Of a stretch of 64,000 bases of DNA, positions 1 to 7,898 are shown piece by piece. The stretch spans positions 248,001 through 312,000 of the forward strand of contig CAKVCK010000001.1 of assembly GCA_934725575.1 (NCBI GenBank), written 5' to 3'. Numbering within the stretch: the first letter of the stretch is position 1; each line of letters opens with the position of its first letter. Position numbers and translations under genes: made by a program. Origin of the DNA: an uncultured Bacteroidales bacterium (GTDB lineage Bacteria; Bacteroidota; Bacteroidia; Bacteroidales; UBA932). The notes under the pieces are model-generated. The model was not told where the DNA came from and ran no database searches. It saw only the letters and a list, made by a program, of their open reading frames with translations.

Positions 1-1612
1 GGCGTCCTTCCTGGATGAATTCTCGTCCCCATTCGTCGAGCATCTCATCCAGATCGAGTTTTACGCTGCCCTCCGGCTGGTAGGCAATTGACGAATTGAA
101 ATCGGCATAGTTTCTCTTCCTGACCTGGTTGAGAAGTTTTCCTGCCTCGTCTGCATTGCCGGTACGGAGAAGAGCCTCTGCCTCAGAGTAATAAATTTCA
201 GCGTAGCGGATGAGGGTGAGGTCAGACTCGATATAGTAGCCTCCGGTGAATGAGTAGAATGGATATTTCACGCAGAAAAGACAAGAGTTGAAGTCTCCGT
301 TACCGAGTTTTGACTCCTTTCCTGGACCTACAATGATGCCTTCTTCTCCCTTGTTCAAAAACTGACCGACCTGGTCGCGGAGATAGATTACATACTGGTT
401 GTCAGGATTCATCGCATAGCCGGAAGCTGTCTTCGAGTTTGGAATTTTTCCCTCAAGGAAGAACATTCCTTCGCGTGTGTTCACGCTTGTGTTCTTGTAT
501 TGTGCCCAGCGTTTGTCACCGGCATATTTCTGGAACTTCTGTGACGGCATTCCAAGGTTGTAGTCGAAGAGCTGACGAGGATTCTGATTGTCGTAGCTAG
601 GCGACAGAGCGTATTTCGGGTTTCTCTCGCCATTGCCTTCGACACCCAGATAGTTGGCGCAGCCGTAAGGAAGGGAACGTCCGTAGAATGTTCGGCGGTC
701 GTTCTGCATGTGCCAGCTTTTGGTAGTGTAGGAGCCAGGGAATCCGAAGATGACTTCGTTGCAGGTTTCATTGTTCCAGTCAAACGGTTCCCACCAGTTC
801 TCGGCAAGAGTGTATTCCCCGAATTCACCTCCACGGATTCTGCGACACCAGCTGATCACATCATCGTAGTGGGGTACACCAATCCATTTTTCAGCATTGA
901 GGTAGAGTCTCACCAGAAGTGCTGCGGCAGCGCCTTTGGTGAAGGACCCCTGAGATGAGCCCGGGCCGGATGTCCCGACCTTTGCAGGAAGGTCGTTTAC
1001 ACCAGTTTTGAGCTCTGATTCAATGAATTCGAACATCCTTTCCGGTGACACCTGCACCCTGTTTTCAGGAAGATTGTTTACGGATGCATCGGATGTCGTG
1101 GTGAGAATGCAGTTCCTGTAGCAGTTGAGAAGCCTCAGGTAGAGATAGGCCCTCATCGTGCGGAGCTGTCCTTTGAACGCATCGAATTCAGCTTCCGTAA
1201 GAGAAAACTTTGACGGATTGAGCCTTGAGAGGTCGTCAAGTACGAGATTGCACTGTCCGATGCCGGTGTAGCAGGCGTTCCACTCCCCGGTCCAGCTCCA
1301 ACTGTCTTCAATGCTGCTCCAGTTGTGGCGGTGGAGTATCTCCCATTTTCCTCCGTCATACCACCATGTGCCTCTTGTCGGGGTAATGAAATGGTCCCCG
1401 GTCAGTTCCTCGTGCTCGTAGAAGTCATACTCGCTGCAATAGACGTGCTCAAATGGGCGGAATACAGCTTGTATGATGTCGGCCTTCGTGTTATAGTAGT
1501 TGTTGGTCATCACCTGATCATAGACCGTCTCGTTGAGGTCCGTGCAGGCTGCTGCTCCGATAATTACGGCTGCAATAGCCGAAAATCTTATGATATTTTC
1601 CATTTTTCTCAT
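1..1612 (-). CDS. SusD/RagB family nutrient-binding outer-membrane lipoprotein, 3' end outside the window
   Basis: This gene runs off the left edge. From ATG at 1612 it gives about 537 residues: a short lipoprotein signal (IIGAAACTDLNE, Cys at about residue 22), the SusD-like N-terminal helices (RTMRAYLYLRLLNCY), and a RagB/SusD C-terminal part (YAEIYYSEAEALLRTGNADEAGKLLNQVR) ending in DEWGREFIQEGR, the usual motif about 50-70 residues before the end of the family. SusD proteins sit on the cell surface, bind the ligand and close over the SusC channel. The start lies 4 bp after the susC stop, so the pair is co-transcribed and translation is probably coupled. The ligand cannot be read from the sequence; the linked phosphodiesterase suggests a glycerophosphodiester or a polymer containing one. 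Family assignment is firm, substrate is inference. Confidence 0.93.
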   Translation of the reverse strand, partial: MRKMENIIRFSAIAAVIIGAAACTDLNETVYDQVMTNNYYNTKADIIQAVFRPFEHVYCSEYDFYEHEELTGDHFITPTRGTWWYDGGKWEILHRHNWSSIEDSWSWTGEWNACYTGIGQCNLVLDDLSRLNPSKFSLTEAEFDAFKGQLRTMRAYLYLRLLNCYRNCILTTTSDASVNNLPENRVQVSPERMFEFIESELKTGVNDLPAKVGTSGPGSSQGSFTKGAAAALLVRLYLNAEKWIGVPHYDDVISWCRRIRGGEFGEYTLAENWWEPFDWNNETCNEVIFGFPGSYTTKSWHMQNDRRTFYGRSLPYGCANYLGVEGNGERNPKYALSPSYDNQNPRQLFDYNLGMPSQKFQKYAGDKRWAQYKNTSVNTREGMFFLEGKIPNSKTASGYAMNPDNQYVIYLRDQVGQFLNKGEEGIIVGPGKESKLGNGDFNSCLFCVKYPFYSFTGGYYIESDLTLIRYAEIYYSEAEALLRTGNADEAGKLLNQVRKRNYADFNSSIAYQPEGSVKLDLDEMLDEWGREFIQEGR

Positions 1613-1616
1613 AATT

Positions 1617-4586
1617 TTAGAAGCCTATCTGGACTCCGAATATAAACTGGAATGCCGAAGGATAGTAGTTGTACGAACCTCCGAAAGTTCCCGGGGTGAG
1701 ACCGTTAACCTCGTAAGTTGAAGGATCCACGCCCTCGAAGCGGGTTAAGGTATAGAGATTTCTTGCAGTACCGAAAACTCTGAAACGGTCAATGAATTTG
1801 CGGTTCAGGTTGAGAGAGTATCCCAATGTGACATAGTCGAGCTTGAGATAGTCGCCTTTCTCGATGAAATAGTCGGTGATGACATTCAGACCGGTCTTGA
1901 TGTGGGCATTCTTCGAATAAGCCTTTGTGAGGACATTTCCGGTCATTCCCTGAAGTCCGAAATAGAAGTCATGGACATTGAAAATGTCGAATCCTGCCGC
2001 TCCGGTGAATGCGACTGCAAGGTCAAAGTTGCGCCATGTGAAATTGTGGGTCATACTGCCTGTGAACTTCGGCAGACCGTTTCCTGTCACGCACTTGTCT
2101 TCCTCAGAACCTTCCGCAATAGGAATTATATTGTCGTTGTGGTCGTATATGAGCCAGTTTCCTGACTTGTCCACTCCGGCATATCTCCAAGTGTAGTAGT
2201 TTCCGATGCGCTGTCCCTCCTCGATTCTCTGGAGGTATCCAGGGTTGTTCGGATTGGACATCGTGCAGACATTATAGTATTTCTGTCCCTGATATATGTC
2301 ATTGGAGAAACTTACGAAGCGGTTGTCGTTGGTGGCTCCGACGAGAGAGATGCTCCAGTTGAATTTTTCCTTTCTTATAGCATCAATGTTGATGTCGAAC
2401 TCGAATCCGCTGTTGCGGAGTGTTCCGACATTGGTGAATATCGTCGTGAAAAGGTGTGGTGGAACTGAAACATTGTAATCGCCCAACAGGTCTGACTGCC
2501 TGCGGATGAAGTAGTTCAATGAACCGCTGAGCCTGTGCTTGAAGAGGGAGAAATCCACACCGATATTCTGGTTGTGTCCCTTTTCCCAGCGAAGTTCCGT
2601 GTTCACGTTCTTGGACGGTCCCCATACGTGGAAGCTTGATCCGTTGTATTGGTAATATCCGAATGCGCGGTATGTAGCGAGTGAATTGTAGCTGCCGAAG
2701 TCCTGGTTTCCTGTGACACCATAGTCATACCTGAACTTCAGGTCGTTGAGCCAAGATGAAGCCCAGGACATAAACGGCTCGTCAGAAATTCTCCATCCCA
2801 CTGAAACGGCAGGGAAATTGCCCCATTTGTGATTCTGTCCGAACTTTGAAGAACCCTCGTGACGAAGTGAGACGGACAGGAGATAACGCTCTTTCCAGTC
2901 ATAATTCAATCGTCCGTAGAATGATATGAGTTTGCTGTCGTTCTTGTATGAGCCGAGGCAAATCTGTCCTTCCTTGGATGCCCATTCGCCTGCTCCTAGG
3001 TTGTTGTAGCCAAGTCCGTCGGAAGTGAAATCCTGGTTGCTTGCGGACATTCCGGAATTGACGACATAGAAATAACTGTATCCGACCATTGCTCTGAGAC
3101 GATGGCCTCCGAACTGTGCGCTGAAATTTGTCACCCAATCGAAATTGGTCTGGGAACTTTTGTCAAACGACCTTGATGCATCACCCTTGATCTTGTCATT
3201 CTGATGCCATGAAATTGTAGAAGGAGCGAAATATCCGTTGAATTTGTCCACCTCATATCCGGAAACAGTGGCCTTTGACGTGAGGCTGAAATCCGGATGT
3301 GTCGGAGTAAAGAGCGGAAGGAGGTTCATCTGTACGCCGGCATTCCACTCAAGAAGTTTTATTTCCGTGTCGTTCTTGACCTGCGTCATGGATTCGACCA
3401 CGTTGGAATAGTTTGAGCCTGCCGGGAAATGGTAGTATCCGTTGGAGGTCGTTTCGTCATATATAGGGGCCGTCGGGTTTATGACCAGGACATTAGAATA
3501 TGAACCTGTCATCTTGTTGCGTTTGATGATTCTCGGAGTCAGATTGGCCGTAAAAGTGAAGAGACCGCTTTTCGTTGTGTGGTTCACACCGGCTCTTGCT
3601 CCGTACTCGCGTCTGTCAGAACTCAGGTCAATGCCTCGTGCATACCGGTAGTCGGCTGTCACACGGTAGTTGGTCTTCGCGTTGCCTCCAGAGACCGTAA
3701 GAGTGTGCAAGTGATTGAATCCCAATCTTGTAGTGGCTTTGAACCAGTCAGAACTTGCGCCGAGGTCGTCGAGAGGATTATTTACAGTCCTGTACGCTCT
3801 GTACTGCTCGGCAGTCATCATGTCCAGTTCATTCTTCGGGGCGTTCAGAGTCACGGTTCCGCTATAGGTCGTGTGGATGTTTCCGTCCTTGCTTCCCTTT
3901 TTGAGATTGACGAGGATGACGCCATTACTTCCGCGCGTTCCGTAGATTGCGGATGCCGCACCGTCCTTGAGGACATCGATAGATTCGATATCCGCAGGGT
4001 TGATGTTGGTCAGGTCTCCTCCCGGAACACCGTCAACGACTACGAAAGGACCATTGCCCGCGCTTCGTGACGACACACCGCGAATCTGGATGCTTCCTAT
4101 GTTGTTAGGATCTGCAACCGCCGTGTTGGAGACGCTCACTCCGGAAACTTTTCCCTGGATGAGCATTGATGCGTCAAGGCTGCTGACCGAACTGAAGTCC
4201 TTTGCGCCGATGTGGGAGATGGCGGAGGTCATTTCCTTCCTTTTCATGGAGCCGTAACCGACGACCACAACCTCATCAAGTGCGGTTGCTTCCGTTTCGA
4301 GAACAATCCTCAAATCACCGCCGCTGACATAAACTTTCTTCGATTTGAATCCTATTGAGGAAATGTTCAGAGTAGCTCCCTTGGGAGCATTGATTTCAAA
4401 TGTTCCGTCAATGTCAGTGACAACTCCTGTCTGAGTTCCGTCAATGACGACACCGGCCTGAATTACCGGTTCTCCATTGGAGTCCACAACCACTCCTTTC
4501 ACTGAAGCGACCTGAGCAAAGGCTGAAATCGCAGAGAAAAATGTGGTAAGGACAATGATAACCGGCAAAAGTTTTTTCTTATCCAT
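1617..4586 (-). CDS. SusC/RagA family TonB-dependent outer-membrane transporter
   Basis: A 989-residue protein, typical for SusC. Order of domains: signal peptide (residues 1-24, ending AISAFA), a carboxypeptidase-regulatory-like beta-sandwich (about 25-105, with PVIQAGVVIDGTQTGVVTDI), the plug with the SusC signature DEVVVVGYGSMKRKEMTSAI at about 105-125, GVSSRSAGNGPFVVVDGVPGG and IYGTRGSNGVI in the plug, then a 22-strand-type barrel ending in a C-terminal aromatic (VQIGF). It imports a ligand over the outer membrane with energy from TonB-ExbBD. It lies 35 bp after the phosphodiesterase gene and 4 bp before susD on the same strand, so the three form one operon. No separate promoter is visible in the 35-bp gap. 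Ligand unknown. Confidence 0.96.
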   Translation of the reverse strand: MDKKKLLPVIIVLTTFFSAISAFAQVASVKGVVVDSNGEPVIQAGVVIDGTQTGVVTDIDGTFEINAPKGATLNISSIGFKSKKVYVSGGDLRIVLETEATALDEVVVVGYGSMKRKEMTSAISHIGAKDFSSVSSLDASMLIQGKVSGVSVSNTAVADPNNIGSIQIRGVSSRSAGNGPFVVVDGVPGGDLTNINPADIESIDVLKDGAASAIYGTRGSNGVILVNLKKGSKDGNIHTTYSGTVTLNAPKNELDMMTAEQYRAYRTVNNPLDDLGASSDWFKATTRLGFNHLHTLTVSGGNAKTNYRVTADYRYARGIDLSSDRREYGARAGVNHTTKSGLFTFTANLTPRIIKRNKMTGSYSNVLVINPTAPIYDETTSNGYYHFPAGSNYSNVVESMTQVKNDTEIKLLEWNAGVQMNLLPLFTPTHPDFSLTSKATVSGYEVDKFNGYFAPSTISWHQNDKIKGDASRSFDKSSQTNFDWVTNFSAQFGGHRLRAMVGYSYFYVVNSGMSASNQDFTSDGLGYNNLGAGEWASKEGQICLGSYKNDSKLISFYGRLNYDWKERYLLSVSLRHEGSSKFGQNHKWGNFPAVSVGWRISDEPFMSWASSWLNDLKFRYDYGVTGNQDFGSYNSLATYRAFGYYQYNGSSFHVWGPSKNVNTELRWEKGHNQNIGVDFSLFKHRLSGSLNYFIRRQSDLLGDYNVSVPPHLFTTIFTNVGTLRNSGFEFDINIDAIRKEKFNWSISLVGATNDNRFVSFSNDIYQGQKYYNVCTMSNPNNPGYLQRIEEGQRIGNYYTWRYAGVDKSGNWLIYDHNDNIIPIAEGSEEDKCVTGNGLPKFTGSMTHNFTWRNFDLAVAFTGAAGFDIFNVHDFYFGLQGMTGNVLTKAYSKNAHIKTGLNVITDYFIEKGDYLKLDYVTLGYSLNLNRKFIDRFRVFGTARNLYTLTRFEGVDPSTYEVNGLTPGTFGGSYNYYPSAFQFIFGVQIGF

Positions 4587-4621
4587 TTTATCGATATTAT
4601 TAGTTTTTAGTTAAGGTTTGC

Positions 4622-5749
4622 TTACCTTCTACCACGTTCGGACAGGGCATTGATGAGCTTTTCCGGAGCGTCGGTCATTATCATCTTCACGTCAGGGAAT
4701 ACAGAAATGAGCTCGTCAAGCTGGGCTCCGTCCACATCATACTCAGGAATCTTGTTGTTGAGGACGCTGAGCATACATACGGAGCAGAGCATGCCGTCGC
4801 GAACGGCAGTGCCGATGGAGGTGCTGCCTGAAGAAGGCGAGTAGCTGTACTGAACGAAATAAGGTCCTTCAAGTCCCTTGAGTGGCTCGTAGGCCGTTGC
4901 CCATGTGTAGGCGTGTGCACGGGGAGAGATTGCGAGAACCTCCTTGCATTTTTCCGCTGAATTGCAGTAGAACCAAACCTGTTCCATCATACCGAGTTTT
5001 TCCACGACAGCCATCACCTCTGCAGTTGACGCCGTTCTTGGGGAATAGTCGAGATCCACATAAATTTTTCCGCGGCAGGCCTTGAGGAACTCTTCGAGGG
5101 TAGGCATGGTCTCGTTTGTGACATTACCGTTACGGTCAAGCAGCTTGTAGGATTTGATTTCCGCAAGCGTCAGGGACGGTATGTCTCCGGTTCCATTGGT
5201 TGTCCTGTTGATTGAAAGGTCGTGGCAAATCACAATCTGACCATCCTTTGTACGTTGGGTGTCGCATTCGAGAGCTTCTGCCCCAGATGCTATGGCAGCC
5301 TTTACCGCAGGAATTGAATTCTCAGGAATTGACTTGTCAGTGGTATGTGCCCTGTGGGTCAATACCCAGATTTTCTTGCAGGAAGGGTCCCTGAAATTCC
5401 GTTGTGCGGAAGACAAGGCTTCCAGAGGATAACAACGTATTGTTTTGCTGAAGTCTTCGTCCAAAGCCTCAGACGATACGTTTATCTTCCAGTCTGCACT
5501 TTCTGAATAGGCGTGAACTGCTGCGGAAGGAGTTACAGCCTCCACTGTGGTGCCGTCACCGAAATCGACGGTGAAACTCGTGCCTGAGCCGACACCTTTA
5601 AGGTACACATTTACGTTTTCCTTAAGCATTACACGTGTCGGAGCCGACACGGAAGGATTGACAGGGATTTCATTACTTGGTGAACATCCCGCGATGAGAA
5701 AGGCGACGAGCGCCGCGACTGCTGTTTGCATTACTTTCGTGAATGACAT
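4622..5749 (-). CDS. Glycerophosphodiester phosphodiesterase family lipoprotein with N-terminal PKD-like domain
   Basis: 375 residues. Lipoprotein signal with lipobox LIAGC (Cys22). Residues about 35-95 look like a PKD/Ig-like beta-sandwich (SFTVDFGDGTTVEAVTP). From about 127 a GDPD TIM barrel follows: HRAH (132-135), PENS (142-145), the metal-ligand pair in ECD (161-163), TKDGQIVICHD (HD at 176-177), then a shortened C-terminal half with IYVDLDY and VKMIMTDAPEKL. The family cleaves glycerophosphodiesters to glycerol-3-phosphate and an alcohol. The usual HRG of the first motif is HRA here, a mild deviation; the other catalytic residues are present. First gene of the operon with susC and susD; a promoter lies at 5817-5824. 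Surface or periplasmic location is inferred from the lipobox. Confidence 0.88.
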   Translation of the reverse strand: MSFTKVMQTAVAALVAFLIAGCSPSNEIPVNPSVSAPTRVMLKENVNVYLKGVGSGTSFTVDFGDGTTVEAVTPSAAVHAYSESADWKINVSSEALDEDFSKTIRCYPLEALSSAQRNFRDPSCKKIWVLTHRAHTTDKSIPENSIPAVKAAIASGAEALECDTQRTKDGQIVICHDLSINRTTNGTGDIPSLTLAEIKSYKLLDRNGNVTNETMPTLEEFLKACRGKIYVDLDYSPRTASTAEVMAVVEKLGMMEQVWFYCNSAEKCKEVLAISPRAHAYTWATAYEPLKGLEGPYFVQYSYSPSSGSTSIGTAVRDGMLCSVCMLSVLNNKIPEYDVDGAQLDELISVFPDVKMIMTDAPEKLINALSERGRR

Positions 5750-5779
5750 GGTTTATTAGCTTTTTTCTTGTTGGAAACT

Positions 5780-5792
5780 CCGGATTATCCGG
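5780..5792. promoter_or_regulatory. Perfect palindrome in the leader of the phosphodiesterase-susCD operon
   Basis: CCGGATTATCCGG reads the same on both strands around one central base. It lies between the predicted transcription start (about 5810) and the ATG at 5749, a place where an operator could act. No bound protein is known; it is a candidate only. Confidence 0.35.
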
Positions 5793-5816
5793 CTTGTCCC
5801 ATAATTGTGCACGCCG

Positions 5817-5824
5817 CAAAGGTA
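5817..5824 (-). promoter_or_regulatory. Bacteroidetes-type -7 box for the phosphodiesterase-susCD operon
   Basis: On the minus strand TACCTTTG matches the TAnnTTTG consensus of the Bacteroidetes housekeeping sigma factor. It would start a transcript about 60 nt upstream of the phosphodiesterase ATG. No good TTG -33 box is seen at the right spacing, so activation by a regulator is possible. Confidence 0.5.
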
Positions 5825-5921
5825 TAAACTAAATCGATATATTATAGCACATTTTCCGCCGCAATTCCTGCAAAGGAAATACAGGTAGGTATAGAGAAAT
5901 GTTATTTTATTGAATATCAAA

Positions 5922-5958
5922 ACATTCCCCGATTCGAACAAGTCGAACCAGGGAAATG
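5922..5958 (-). terminator. Hairpin terminator behind the DUF6377 gene
   Basis: On the minus strand CATTTCCCTGGTTCGA and TTCGAATCGGGGAATG form an imperfect stem around a short loop, followed by TTTTGAT. It lies 26-62 bp downstream of the DUF6377 stop codon and separates this gene from the phosphodiesterase operon. Confidence 0.5.
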
Positions 5959-5983
5959 TATTTTTGTCATTTTTTAGCGATAT

Positions 5984-7543
5984 TTACAGCTCTCTGAGCA
6001 TTTTTTCGAACTTTTCTTTCGGAATGGCGAGCTTCGGGTTTATACCGGATCGTTTGTTATAAACAGTCTTTATGGAGTAGTGCAGAAGTTCAGAAATCCT
6101 TGCGCTTTCTGTTACCCCGAGCTTTATCATTGCGAATATCCTCAACTCCGTATTCAGTTTCTCGCGATCCTTGAGAACAATGTGGCACTCCGGTTTCAAA
6201 AGGGAGTTGAAATCTTCCACAAAAGTCGGAAATACATCGAGAAATGCTGAATCGAAACTGTCGTACATATGCCTGAGTTCTTCGTTTGTTATGTCGCGGG
6301 ACGGATTAGTAAGCTCGATTACATAGTCGGTGTCGCCACGTCTGAGGCTGGTGTTTATGCGACCGCGGAAAGCGAGGAGCCGGTTGATGTAGGAGGAATA
6401 GAGCTGGAAGAAACTGGCTATGTAACCGTTGGAAATGCGATTGGAACGCTCCAGCCGGAGAGTAAGAATTCTGCCCTTCCGTATGAGTGCAACCGTATAG
6501 CATAAGACTGCGGCAAGAAGCATTGCAAGGGCAGAAAGGAGCAGCAGACTCAGCGTAAGTTGCCTTTTTTGCTTCAAAATCTGCTGGCGCAGCAGCCTGT
6601 CCGTCTCCACAATTACGTCCATTCCCAAAATTCTTCGTGTCCTGGAGCGGAACTTGAGCATCGAAGAGTAGGAATAGTCGGAAAACTTGTCAAGAATCCT
6701 GGCATCCACGGAGTTTCGCAGCATATATGCGATTCTGGTGAATGCGGCGACATCCTGATTGGAGTTTTCCAGGTCAATGATGGCCGCCCTCAAAAGACAA
6801 TACAGGCGTTCCTCATCATGCCCGCCCATTTTCTCATATATCAGATTCCTTTCGTAGAAGACGAACGACTCGGCTATTGAGCCTTTCGTTGCGAGTTCCA
6901 TTCTTTTGAGGTTGCACTGCATTGCATTGTCATAGTCATTGAGCATCAGATCCTTCTTTTCCCGGGAGCGCAGTCCGTATTCAGAATTCTCCGGTGCGTA
7001 AAAAATGACCGAATCCATATATGATCGGTACTTCCCCTCGTACATGTCCTGAAATTCGAGTCGTGAACCGTCAACGTGGAAAAGCTCATAACAAAGAAAC
7101 TCCTGAGCTTCGAAATATTCGAAAAGGAGTGTCTTGGGGATGGATTTCCTGTCTATGGATTCGATTATGTCGCTGCTTTCCTTATAGTATCCGAGAGTTG
7201 TCAAAATTCGTGAGATACGGACAGCCGTCTTGACCGCCATATAATTGTCGGATGCGTCAGATGCCAATTGTTTAACATGCTCAAGGGTTGCGATAGTGGA
7301 GTCGGAATCGAAGTAGCTGTAATCGTATGCCACATCCAGCCACGCTTCCATCTGTTCGCGTCCCTCAAGCTTTTCGCACGCATCCTTCTTCATCCTGATT
7401 TCCGCTAATTTACGGTTCTCATAGACCTCCAGACTGTCGAACTTATTGACAATCTCATTCAGCAAGGTCTGGTTATCCGGTGAAAGAGGCTTGACCGCCG
7501 AACTGACGGTCAACAAAGAAATCAAAAGGGTGATGATTGTCAT
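5984..7543 (-). CDS. DUF6377-type membrane-bound TPR regulator
   Basis: 519 residues. Signal-like N-terminus, then a helical TPR-like region (about 20-320: KFDSLEVYENRKLAEIRMKK, TLEHVKQLASDASDN, NAMQCNLKRMELATKG), one transmembrane segment at about 330-350 (LTLSLLLLSALAMLLAAVLCY), a coiled cytoplasmic linker and a C-terminal winged or LuxR-like helix-turn-helix (RIFAMIKLGVTESARISELLHYSIKTVYNKRSGINPKL). This build is shared by Bacteroidota proteins that carry DUF6377 and often lie beside SusC/SusD loci. The likely job is to sense a periplasmic signal and regulate the neighbouring operon directly from the membrane; the function is inferred from architecture and position. A -7 box TATTTTTG at 7623-7630 (minus strand) may drive it. 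It carries no histidine-kinase or receiver domain. Confidence 0.82.
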   Translation of the reverse strand: MTIITLLISLLTVSSAVKPLSPDNQTLLNEIVNKFDSLEVYENRKLAEIRMKKDACEKLEGREQMEAWLDVAYDYSYFDSDSTIATLEHVKQLASDASDNYMAVKTAVRISRILTTLGYYKESSDIIESIDRKSIPKTLLFEYFEAQEFLCYELFHVDGSRLEFQDMYEGKYRSYMDSVIFYAPENSEYGLRSREKKDLMLNDYDNAMQCNLKRMELATKGSIAESFVFYERNLIYEKMGGHDEERLYCLLRAAIIDLENSNQDVAAFTRIAYMLRNSVDARILDKFSDYSYSSMLKFRSRTRRILGMDVIVETDRLLRQQILKQKRQLTLSLLLLSALAMLLAAVLCYTVALIRKGRILTLRLERSNRISNGYIASFFQLYSSYINRLLAFRGRINTSLRRGDTDYVIELTNPSRDITNEELRHMYDSFDSAFLDVFPTFVEDFNSLLKPECHIVLKDREKLNTELRIFAMIKLGVTESARISELLHYSIKTVYNKRSGINPKLAIPKEKFEKMLREL

Positions 7544-7898
7544 TCTGCTTCACGTCCTCCTCCGACTGCCTGTTTTCCTATGTCCAATGCCATATCTGCT
7601 TATCTGTTTATAGTCCGATATGCAAAAATAAATAAAACATTCAAAAGAGGAGGGATTTTGTATATAGGAAACTATGAACGCACTTGAAAAAGTCATCGTT
7701 GGGTGTCCTGAATGAAACTGGAAGTCTCATCATGAGACATCAATGGTCAAGCCGATGTGTGAATGAGGTCTTAGTCCATTTGGTACACACTAAGGCCTTC
7801 TGCTGTACGTTTTCTGTCACATAAAAAGAGGATGACCGGAAAGGTCACCCTCTTTTCATATTCAGTTGTCACCTCATTTGGTAGAGGCGGCATATTCA
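7544..7898. other. Intergenic region with three inverted repeats between the DUF6377 gene and pnp
   Basis: 355 bp without a convincing gene. It holds a -7 box for the DUF6377 gene (7623-7630, minus), the perfect palindrome GTCTCATCATGAGAC (7724-7738), a 10-bp inverted repeat AGGTCTTAGT / ACTAAGGCCT (7766-7798) and the pnp terminator (7823-7856). The first two repeats could be operators or part of a small RNA; no promoter for such an RNA was found. Confidence 0.4.
7823..7856 (-). terminator. Rho-independent terminator of pnp
   Basis: On the minus strand GAGGGTGACC, a 5-nt loop and GGTCATCCTC form a 10-bp stem with one wobble pair, flanked by A and T runs (ending TCTTTTTAT). It lies 43 bp after the pnp stop and could also work in the other direction. 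Confidence 0.75.
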
